Shown in pieces: positions 9,166-13,368 of a DNA stretch of 32,341 nucleotides. Below the pieces are notes generated by a model that did not search any database, had not been told where the DNA came from, and was given only the letters and a program-made list of their open reading frames with translations. A program made the position numbers and the translations under genes. This DNA comes from Chryseobacterium sp. CH21. Lineage in GTDB: Bacteria; Bacteroidota; Bacteroidia; Flavobacteriales; Weeksellaceae. The stretch lies in NCBI RefSeq assembly GCF_004119445.1, contig NZ_QICI01000103.1:1-32341 (forward strand). The letters are read 5' to 3'. Position 1 is the first letter of the stretch. Every line of letters starts with the position of its first letter.

Positions 9166-9200
9166 TATTTGCAGATTCCAAAAAATCATATTTACTTTGC
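9166..9200 (+). promoter_or_regulatory. Promoter of the second leader and tRNA array
   Basis: TTACTTTGC at 9192-9200 is a one-base-short version of TAnnTTTG, the same form as the rsr promoter. A TTTG lies about 25 bases upstream. Transcription should start near 9205, leaving about 65 bases before the ATG at 9270. No other promoter is evident in front of tRNA-His, because the terminator ends 2 bases before it. Confidence 0.5.
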
Positions 9201-9269
9201 AACCGAAAATTGAAAGCAACAGGTTTTCAGGATTCAATTAAAAATAATTTAAAAACAAACAAAAATAAA

Positions 9270-9395
9270 ATGAAACAGTTACACAACATATTCAATCGAT
9301 ATTCAAGACTATTCGGACAGGAGCCGACAGGTGTTGCGTGTATTCTTGAAAGTGGAATTGTGGATAAAAGGTGCTTATATACGTGGGTCAGCTAA
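9270..9395 (+). CDS. Short leader peptide containing all 20 amino acids (attenuator 2, before the tRNA array)
   Basis: A 41-residue frame from ATG 9270 to TAA 9395. A TTG at 9210 would extend it to 61 residues but lies almost at the predicted transcription start. The peptide begins MKQLHNIFNRY and ends KRCLYTWVS. Like the peptide at 8754 it contains all 20 amino acids, here with about 34 different codons in 41, including uncommon ones (CGA, AGG, CTA, CCG, ACG, ATA). Bases 9369-9381 inside codons 34-38 can pair with 9414-9427, which includes the 5' arm of the following terminator: 13 base pairs with one bulged G. A ribosome stalled earlier would leave this segment free and favour read-through into the tRNA genes. 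It shows no similarity to a known protein family that I recognise. Confidence 0.65.
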   Translation: MKQLHNIFNRYSRLFGQEPTGVACILESGIVDKRCLYTWVS

Positions 9396-9427
9396 TGATC
9401 TCTTACGTTTAAATATATGAAGCGCCT
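9369..9427 (+). promoter_or_regulatory. Predicted antiterminator in front of the tRNA array
   Basis: AGGTGCTTATATA (9369-9381) is complementary to TATAT-G-AAGCGCCT (9414-9427), with a single bulged G at 9419 and one G-U pair. The second partner overlaps the 5' arm of the terminator at 9420-9449, so the two structures exclude each other. Complementarity is seen directly; the switch function is inferred. Confidence 0.55.
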
Positions 9428-9449
9428 CCCGAAAAGAGGCGCTTTTTTT
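9420..9449 (+). terminator. Intrinsic terminator directly before tRNA-His (attenuator 2)
   Basis: AAGCGCCTC and GAGGCGCTT form a 9-bp stem with a 7-base loop, followed by seven T. It lies 24 bases after the leader stop codon and ends 2 bases before the first base of tRNA-His. Transcription of the array must therefore pass through it unless an undetected promoter exists. Confidence 0.85.
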
Positions 9450-9451
9450 AT

Positions 9452-9526
9452 GGTTTCTTTAGCTTATTTGGTAAAGCGCCAGTCTGTGGAACTGGAGAAC
9501 AGGGTTCGATCCCCGGAGATACCCCA
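9452..9526 (+). tRNA. tRNA-His (GTG)
   Basis: Anticodon loop CTGTGGA gives GTG. The extra 5' G (9452), C73 and an encoded CCA (9524-9526) are all present, as expected for tRNA-His. The acceptor stem has one T-T mismatch. It is the first gene of the array. Confidence 0.85.
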
Positions 9527-9534
9527 AAGAAGAA

Positions 9535-9608
9535 AATCTCATGGCTCAATTGGATAGAGCGTCGGTTTACGACACCGGAGGTTGAAGGTTCGAGTCCTTC
9601 TGAGATTA
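9535..9608 (+). tRNA. tRNA-Arg (ACG)
   Basis: Acceptor AATCTCA/TGAGATT, anticodon stem TCGGT/ACCGG with loop TTACGAC (ACG), canonical D-arm and T-arm with TTCGAGT. CCA is not encoded. The anticodon ACG normally reads CGN codons after deamination of A34. Confidence 0.88.
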
Positions 9609-9679
9609 CAAAAAACGTGAATTGTAAAATTAAAATTGACAAGCAAAAAGAATTGATTATTAATTCACAAAACCAAAAC

Positions 9680-9753
9680 AATCTCATAGCTCAAATGGTT
9701 AGAGCGCCGGTCTTTTAAACCGGGGGTTGAAAGTTCAAATCTTTCTGGGATTA
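9680..9753 (+). tRNA. tRNA-Lys (TTT)
   Basis: Acceptor AATCTCA/TGGGATT, anticodon arm CCGGT-CTTTTAA-ACCGG, T-loop TTCAAAT. CCA is not encoded. Its acceptor and D-arm closely resemble those of the preceding tRNA-Arg, which suggests local duplication. Confidence 0.9.
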
Positions 9754-9760
9754 CAAAAGC

Positions 9761-9834
9761 GGTTCCGTAGCTCAACCGGATAGAGCATGGGTTTTCTAAA
9801 CCCAGGGTTAGAGGTTCGAATCCTCTCGGAATCA
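9761..9834 (+). tRNA. tRNA-Arg (TCT)
   Basis: Acceptor GGTTCCG/CGGAATC, anticodon arm TGGGT-TTTCTAA-ACCCA, T-loop TTCGAAT, A73, no encoded CCA. It reads AGA/AGG. Confidence 0.9.
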
Positions 9835-9840
9835 CAAAAA

Positions 9841-9897
9841 GGTTCATGGAAACTTTCCCATCCGGCTGTCTCCCGGAAAAGAAACAGAAGTGAACCC
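9841..9897 (+). tRNA. Truncated tRNA-Asp-like element without a T-arm
   Basis: GGTTCAT pairs with GTGAACC as an acceptor-like stem, and GGAAA/TTTCC forms a small D-arm-like hairpin. A perfect anticodon arm TCCGG-CTGTCTC-CCGGA carries GTC (Asp) with U33. The place of the T-arm holds only about 12 unstructured bases, so the whole element is about 57 nt. It sits 6 bases after one tRNA and 5 before the next. It may be a decaying tRNA-Asp, a decoy or chance; canonical function is doubtful. Confidence 0.4.
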
Positions 9898-9902
9898 CAA
9901 AG

Positions 9903-9974
9903 CTGGAAAGATAACGGTGGTTGTTTACCCGTCTTGGACGCGGGAGGTCGCAAGTTCGAATCTTGCTTTCCAGA
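9903..9974 (+). tRNA. tRNA-Pro (TGG)
   Basis: Acceptor CTGGAAA/TTTCCAG, anticodon arm CCCGT-CTTGGAC-GCGGG, T-loop TTCGAAT, A73. CCA is not encoded. Confidence 0.85.
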
Positions 9975-9980
9975 CAATTT

Positions 9981-10055
9981 GTTCCATTAGCATAGTGGTA
10001 AGTGCATTCGGCTTTCTACCGAACGACAAGGGTTCGATCCCCTTATGGAATACCA
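9981..10055 (+). tRNA. tRNA-Glu (TTC), first copy
   Basis: Acceptor GTTCCAT/ATGGAAT with a G-U first pair, anticodon arm TTCGG-CTTTCTA-CCGAA, T-arm AAGGG-TTCGATC-CCCTT, A73 and encoded CCA. A second, different tRNA-Glu (TTC) lies at 10862. Confidence 0.88.
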
Positions 10056-10057
10056 AT

Positions 10058-10131
10058 GATTTCGTAGCTCAAGTGGTTAGAGTGTCGGTCTGATACACCG
10101 AAGGTTGAAGGTTCGAGTCCTTCCGGAATTA
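10058..10131 (+). tRNA. tRNA-Ile (GAT)
   Basis: Acceptor GATTTCG/CGGAATT with two G-U pairs, anticodon arm TCGGT-CTGATAC-ACCGA, T-loop TTCGAGT, A73, no encoded CCA. Confidence 0.88.
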
Positions 10132-10135
10132 CAAT

Positions 10136-10207
10136 GATTTTGTAGCTCAATGGCAGAGCACCGGTCTGTTAAACCGGAAGTTGAAAGTTCGAGTCTTTCC
10201 AGAATCG
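10136..10207 (+). tRNA. tRNA-Asn (GTT)
   Basis: Acceptor GATTTTG/CAGAATC, anticodon arm CCGGT-CTGTTAA-ACCGG, T-loop TTCGAGT. The discriminator is G73, as expected for Asn. CCA is not encoded. Confidence 0.88.
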
Positions 10208-10231
10208 CAGGTAACTAATTGTTAATTGTTT

Positions 10232-10315
10232 CAGGAGAAAAAGTAAAAGTGTGTCGAGAGCAGAAGATCTTTACACCAAACGCAAGAAATACAGACAGAC
10301 TTTTCTTCTCTCCGG
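10232..10315 (+). repeat. Array hairpin repeat, copy 1
   Basis: Consensus core TGTCGAGCGCAGAAGATCTTTA. The core TGTC (10252) can pair with GACA (10294), extended by AAAAGT/ACTTTT and GGAGA/TCTCC. Alternatively GTGT just before the core pairs with ACAC directly after it. The two pairings share bases. Confidence 0.7.
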
Positions 10316-10358
10316 ATAAATTAGGAATTGAATAGTGATCATTTATAAATTTTTAGGT

Positions 10359-10420
10359 AAAAATAAAGTTTGTCAAGCGCAGAAGTTCTTCAAACAAATT
10401 GAGACAGACTTTATTTTTTT
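10359..10420 (+). repeat. Array hairpin repeat, copy 2
   Basis: The most compact copy. AAATAAAGTTTGTC pairs almost perfectly with GACAGACTTTATTT, followed by a T run as in an intrinsic terminator. The alternative short-range stem is GTTTG/CAAAC. Confidence 0.7.
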
Positions 10421-10425
10421 AATCT

Positions 10426-10507
10426 GATGGTTCGCCGAAGTGGAAGAGTCGGGGCGGTCTGCAAAACCGTTGTGTCAACTGAGTGGGTTTGAATCCCATA
10501 ACCATCT
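10426..10507 (+). tRNA. tRNA-Cys (GCA) with a long variable region
   Basis: Acceptor GATGGTT/AACCATC, anticodon arm GCGGT-CTGCAAA-ACCGT giving GCA. U73 is present, the main CysRS identity base. The variable region is about 12 bases instead of the usual 4-5, and the D-arm closely matches that of the tRNA-Tyr at 10698. It looks like a tRNA-Tyr copy converted to Cys identity. Confidence 0.85.
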
Positions 10508-10576
10508 CAATGTAAAAACTATAGGAGATATAAGAATCTTTTATCATCTATAGCAAAGAATATCCTTTATTAATAA

Positions 10577-10648
10577 AAGAAAAAGGCTGTCGAGCGCAGA
10601 AGATCTTTAGTTAAACATTCAATATAAAGACAGACCTTTTCTTTTTTT
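10577..10648 (+). repeat. Array hairpin repeat, copy 3
   Basis: AAAAAGGCTGTC pairs with GACAGACCTTTT (one bulged A), followed by CTTTTTTT. The core GAGCGCAGAAGATCTTTAG is conserved. The short-range alternative GGCT/AGTT uses two G-U pairs. Confidence 0.7.
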
Positions 10649-10697
10649 GAAAGGAAAAAATTGAGGAGTTACTCATTGCTAATTGCTCATAAAATCC

Positions 10698-10784
10698 GGA
10701 AGTACGCCGAAGTTGGAGAGTCGGGGCAGACTGTAAATCTGTTGCTTCACTGCTGAGTAGGTTCGAATCCTACTACTTCCACCA
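10698..10784 (+). tRNA. tRNA-Tyr (GTA)
   Basis: Acceptor GGAAGTA/TACTTCC, anticodon arm GCAGA-CTGTAAA-TCTGT, the long variable arm expected for bacterial tRNA-Tyr, T-loop TTCGAAT, A73 and encoded CCA. Confidence 0.92.
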
Positions 10785-10785
10785 A

Positions 10786-10856
10786 CCACTGATAATGTAA
10801 TGGCAGCATGCAGGAAATGTACTCTTGTTGTTTAGGTTCGATTCCTGGTCAGTGGC
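10786..10856 (+). tRNA. Divergent tRNA with TGT anticodon (Thr?)
   Basis: Acceptor CCACTGA/TCAGTGG is perfect but starts with C1-G72. The anticodon arm CAGGA-AATGTAC-TCTTG aligns with that of the tRNA-Gln at 11615 and gives TGT. Position 33 is A instead of the near-universal U, and the discriminator is C. D-arm and T-arm resemble the Gln and Trp genes of the array, so the three are probably paralogues. Function is uncertain. Confidence 0.55.
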
Positions 10857-10861
10857 TCAAT

Positions 10862-10933
10862 GCTCTATTCGTCTAACGGTGAGGACGCCTGCCTTTCGAG
10901 CAGAAAACAAGGGTTCGATTCCCTTATAGAGTA
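10862..10933 (+). tRNA. tRNA-Glu (TTC), second copy
   Basis: Acceptor GCTCTAT/ATAGAGT, anticodon arm CTGC-CTTTCGA-GCAG with a mismatched outer pair, T-arm AAGGG-TTCGATT-CCCTT, A73, no encoded CCA. It differs clearly from the Glu gene at 9981 and is not a recent duplicate. Confidence 0.85.
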
Positions 10934-10938
10934 CTGGA

Positions 10939-11023
10939 TGTGAATAGCTGGTCAATATTGAATTGATATTAATACCATGAAAGTTCAGATTTTTTTAAAA
11001 ATTGGCCAGTTACCATTCACACA
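10939..11023. repeat. Imperfect intergenic palindrome in the array
   Basis: TGTGAATAGCTGGTCAAT and ATTGGCCAGTTACCATTCACA face each other around a loop of about 45 bases. It belongs to the GTCAAT/ATTCAC class of palindromes also seen at 11773 and 31974. Confidence 0.6.
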
Positions 11024-11040
11024 AAAAAATGAAGAAAAGA

Positions 11041-11106
11041 GAAAAAAGGACTGTCGAGCGCAGAAGATCTTTAGTCAATAAAAACAGACAGCCTTTTACT
11101 TTTTTA
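11041..11106 (+). repeat. Array hairpin repeat, copy 4
   Basis: AAAAAGGACTGTC pairs with GACAGCCTTTT (one bulged A), followed by ACTTTTTT. The short-range alternative is a perfect GACT/AGTC pair around the conserved core. Confidence 0.7.
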
Positions 11107-11127
11107 AAATACAATACAATTAGGACA

Positions 11128-11203
11128 TGAGAAAGGTTTGTCAGGCGCAGAAGATCTTTACAAACACTAACAGGCATAGTTTATCAATAGACAGAGCTTT
11201 CTC
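11128..11203 (+). repeat. Array hairpin repeat, copy 5
   Basis: GAGAAAG and TGTC pair with GACA and CTTTCTC across an internal loop. The short-range alternative is GTTTGT/ACAAAC. It has the longest spacer (about 35 bases) between core and distal arm, and no long T run follows. Confidence 0.65.
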
Positions 11204-11217
11204 AAACCTAGATATCA

Positions 11218-11288
11218 TATGAGTAATAAGCAATGAGTAATAATGAAAATAGAAAATATTACTAATTACCAATTACTCATTACTTATA
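11218..11288. repeat. Intergenic palindrome (ATGAGTAAT type)
   Basis: ATGAGTAATAAGCAATGAGTAAT is largely complementary to ATTACCAATTACTCATTACTTAT. A related fragment lies at 10663-10690. There is no coding potential. Confidence 0.6.
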
Positions 11289-11296
11289 AAAAGCCT

Positions 11297-11372
11297 GCGG
11301 GAATGGTGGAATGGTAGACACTCTTGATTTAGGATCAAGCTTTTGGGGGTTCGAATCCCTCTTTCCGTACCA
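11297..11372 (+). tRNA. tRNA-Leu (TAG) lacking the long variable arm
   Basis: Acceptor GCGGGAA/TTTCCGT, a Leu-type D-arm, anticodon arm CTTGA-TTTAGGA-TCAAG (TAG), T-arm GGGGG-TTCGAAT-CCCTC, A73 and encoded CCA. Only five bases (CTTTT) separate the anticodon stem from the T-stem. Bacterial tRNA-Leu normally has a long variable arm of about a dozen or more bases. Confidence 0.8.
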
Positions 11373-11451
11373 AAATATAAATGATAAGAGATCAATGATT
11401 AATGATGGCTGAGCAATTCATCAATCATCAATCATCATTATCAATTATAAT
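11373..11451. repeat. Spacer repeat A1 between Leu and Phe tRNAs
   Basis: About 79 bases rich in ATGAT and ATCAT runs that fold back on themselves (AATGATGGCTGAGCAATTCA is its recognisable core). A second copy lies at 11527-11612. Confidence 0.65.
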
Positions 11452-11452
11452 C

Positions 11453-11525
11453 GGAAGAGTGGTGTAGAAGGTCTGCACGTTAGTCTGAAAAACTAAAGGT
11501 ACAGGTTCAATTCCTGTCTGTTCCG
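11453..11525 (+). tRNA. tRNA-Phe (GAA)
   Basis: Acceptor GGAAGAG/CTGTTCC with one G-G mismatch, anticodon arm TTAGT-CTGAAAA-ACTAA, T-arm ACAGG-TTCAATT-CCTGT. The discriminator is G, not the A73 expected for Phe. CCA is not encoded. Confidence 0.8.
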
Positions 11526-11526
11526 C

Positions 11527-11612
11527 AAAAATATGAATGATAAGAGATCAATGATAAATGATGGCTGAGTAATTCATCAATTATCAAGCATCATTTATCA
11601 ATCATCATTAAA
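11527..11612. repeat. Spacer repeat A2 between Phe and Gln tRNAs
   Basis: Direct repeat of the 11373-11451 spacer with a few substitutions and a longer 3' end. It is self-complementary in the same way. It indicates segmental duplication, or insertion of the same palindromic element, during growth of the array. Confidence 0.65.
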
Positions 11613-11614
11613 AC

Positions 11615-11686
11615 TGATTCATAGTGTAATAGGCAGCACACAAGATTTTGATTCTTGGAGTTTAGGTTCGAGTCCTAATGAATTAA
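11615..11686 (+). tRNA. tRNA-Gln (TTG)
   Basis: Acceptor TGATTCA/TGAATTA with the U1-A72 pair seen in tRNA-Gln, anticodon arm CAAGA-TTTTGAT-TCTTG, T-arm TTAGG-TTCGAGT-CCTAA, discriminator A, no encoded CCA. Confidence 0.85.
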
Positions 11687-11694
11687 CAACATTT

Positions 11695-11765
11695 ACTCTG
11701 ATAGTGTAATGGCAGCATCTCAGTCTCCAAAACTGATGGTACTGGTTCGAGTCCGGTTCGGAGTG
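11695..11765 (+). tRNA. tRNA-Trp (CCA)
   Basis: Acceptor ACTCTGA/TCGGAGT, anticodon arm TCAGT-CTCCAAA-ACTGA, T-arm around TTCGAGT. G73, the Trp identity base, is present. It is the last tRNA of the array. The 3' CCA is not encoded. Confidence 0.88.
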
Positions 11766-11772
11766 CTAAAAA

Positions 11773-11850
11773 TGAATGGTCAATAGTGAATTTGCTTTGC
11801 AAATGAATCTTTAAAAATTGACCGTAAAACGAATTGACAATTCACAAATT
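11773..11850. repeat. Intergenic palindrome (GTCAATAGTGAAT type)
   Basis: GGTCAATAGTGAATTTGC is partly complementary to the downstream AATTGACAATTCAC. The element is a relative of the tandem units at 31974-32341. It forms the gap between the array and the first RNA-processing gene, and no terminator hairpin with a T run is seen in the gap. Confidence 0.6.
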
Positions 11851-11884
11851 AATTTAAAAACAAAATTTAAAACATGTAGAAAAA

Positions 11885-12370
11885 ATGGAAACGCAACAAC
11901 AAACATGGCAGAATATGAATGGAAAAATTTTCCAACATTCTATCACACAGCTGGTAGAAGAAGCCATCATTCGCGAACAGGCCAACGGACACCGTCTGAA
12001 AGTATGTGTGGGATCAGATTCCCATGTATACGGAGATGCCATTAGCTATGCTACGGCAGTAGTATTTATTCGTGAGGGAAAAGGAGCGTTTACCTTTATC
12101 AGAAAAGAAAGAGAAATACAGAGTATCAGTATCAAGGAGCGCATGCTGAATGAAGTCAACAAATCCGTTGAAATTGCATACGCTATCTGCTCTGTGTTGG
12201 ATACTTATGGTGTGGAAATGGAGGTACACGCAGACATTAATACCGACCCGGATTTTAAATCCAACGTAGCATTAAAAGATGCCATGGGATATATTCTGGG
12301 AATGGGATATGTGTTCAAAGCTAAACCTTATGCTTTCGCAAGTTCCAATTGTGCTGATATGATGGTGTAA
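11885..12370 (+). CDS. YkuK-like RNase H-fold protein
   Basis: A 161-residue protein matching the YkuK/DUF458 family, predicted to have an RNase H-like fold. Visible features are the strand LKVCVGSDSHVYGD (residues 38-51), with an acidic residue in GSDSH at position 45. A second strand AVVFIREG follows, and a conserved acidic segment VHADINTDPDFKSN lies in the second half. RNase H-fold nucleases use clustered acidic residues and two metal ions; which of these serve here is not proven. It is the first protein gene after the tRNA array, in the same direction and without a clear intervening terminator. Co-transcription with the array is therefore plausible. The start at ATG 11885 follows A-rich DNA, as usual in Bacteroidetes. 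Confidence 0.75.
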   Translation: METQQQTWQNMNGKIFQHSITQLVEEAIIREQANGHRLKVCVGSDSHVYGDAISYATAVVFIREGKGAFTFIRKEREIQSISIKERMLNEVNKSVEIAYAICSVLDTYGVEMEVHADINTDPDFKSNVALKDAMGYILGMGYVFKAKPYAFASSNCADMMV

Positions 12371-12427
12371 TAAAATTGGAAGAGGAAAGTAGGGAGATGG
12401 AAGTTAAAAAAACATAAAAATTAAATC

Positions 12428-12799
12428 ATGGATAAAACAAAAAGATTATTATTTCTGGATGATATAAGATACCCGATTGAGGCTTATCATTATACCAAAC
12501 AGGATATGTTCCTCAGAAACGATTGGCATATTGTTCGTAATTACGAGCAATTTGTTAACAGGATTTTGGAAAAAGGACTTCCGGAAATGATCTCTTTTGA
12601 CCATGATTTGGCAGACGAACACTATTTGAAACAGGATTCTCAGGAATTTGTTGAAAAAACAGGATACGACTGTGCTAAATGGCTGATAGAATATTGTATG
12701 GACAATTATCTGGATCTTCCAAAATTCTATTGTCACTCTATGAATCCGGTAGGAAAGGAAAATATCTTAAGCCTGCTGCAAAATTTTGAAAAATTGTAA
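12428..12799 (+). CDS. Cyclic-phosphate processing receiver (cREC) domain protein
   Basis: A 123-residue stand-alone receiver-fold protein. The motif LFLDDIR (Asp11, Asp12), the FDHDL block (Asp58, Asp60) and a late HSMNPVGKENI (from His103) are the hallmarks of the cREC family. That family was predicted from its association with RNA ligases to process 2',3'-cyclic phosphate RNA ends. The place here, three genes before an Rnl2-type ligase with DinB between, fits that prediction. Its stop overlaps the start of the DinB gene (TAATG), so the two are translationally coupled. It is not a two-component regulator: there is no output domain or histidine kinase nearby. Confidence 0.8.
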   Translation: MDKTKRLLFLDDIRYPIEAYHYTKQDMFLRNDWHIVRNYEQFVNRILEKGLPEMISFDHDLADEHYLKQDSQEFVEKTGYDCAKWLIEYCMDNYLDLPKFYCHSMNPVGKENILSLLQNFEKL

Positions 12800-13362
12800 T
12801 GGACATTTTTAGATTTATCGAAGATATAAAGACACATCTGAAACTCACATTTGACGAAGTGGATGGATGGTTTGAAAAAGATAGTAAAACGTTGAATCAT
12901 CAGCCTTCAAACGGAGGCTGGACGATTCAGCAGATTTTAGAGCATATTTATCTTACCAATTTTTATCTGCTGATCCTTATTGATAAAGGTTCCAAAAAAG
13001 CAATGAAGAATTCTTTAGATCTTGATTTGCAATCTGAAATTAAAAACTACAGTTTCAACAAAGAAAATTTTGACAAAATAGGGGAGTACGGTGCCTTTGA
13101 ATGGATAAGACCAGAACATATGGAGCCGAAAGGAGAATTAAGCTTAGATGAAGTCAGAAGCTTAATAAACCAACAATATCTTCAATGCTTACACTATCTT
13201 GAAGTAATGAAAAATGGGGAAGGTCTTTTGTATAAAACTACAATGACTGTGAATGCACTGGGGAAGATTAATGTATATGAATATATTTATTTCCTTTCAC
13301 TTCATGCCCAAAGACACATTACTCAGATGAAAAAAAACGAGTCAGAAACGATTAAAAACTAA
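12799..13362 (+). CDS. DinB family protein
   Basis: A 187-residue four-helix protein of the DinB/YfiT type. A helix around residues 41-55 contains WTIQQILEHIYLTN with metal-ligand candidate His49. The C-terminal helix contains HAQRH (His169, His173), giving the usual three-His metal site. Members act as metal-dependent transferases or hydrolases, often with thiol substrates, and some are damage-inducible. It is coupled to cREC by a one-base overlap and lies 6 bases before the RNA ligase. A role in RNA repair is suggested by position only. Confidence 0.8.
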   Translation: MDIFRFIEDIKTHLKLTFDEVDGWFEKDSKTLNHQPSNGGWTIQQILEHIYLTNFYLLILIDKGSKKAMKNSLDLDLQSEIKNYSFNKENFDKIGEYGAFEWIRPEHMEPKGELSLDEVRSLINQQYLQCLHYLEVMKNGEGLLYKTTMTVNALGKINVYEYIYFLSLHAQRHITQMKKNESETIKN

Positions 13363-13368
13363 AACAAA

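Noticed and set aside
9448..9977. Several 60-80 codon frames on the minus strand across the tRNA array, containing segments such as SERIRTSNPG
   Set aside because: They are translations of antisense tRNA T-arms and D-arms. They change frame from one tRNA to the next, so no protein is supported.
10232..11203. The five array hairpins as Y RNAs, because of the shared TGTCG
   Set aside because: They lack the bulge-plus-second-stem layout of the 28 kb cluster and the purine run after the motif. The similarity is five bases and probably chance.
11373..11612. CRISPR array suggested by repeated ATCAATCATC-type sequences between tRNAs
   Set aside because: There are only two copies of a whole spacer-sized block with tRNA genes between them. 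No regular short direct repeats and no cas genes are present.
11818..12045. A 75-codon frame overlapping the start of the YkuK-like gene
   Set aside because: It is an out-of-frame shadow of 11885-12370 with atypical composition. The YkuK-like frame has clear family motifs.
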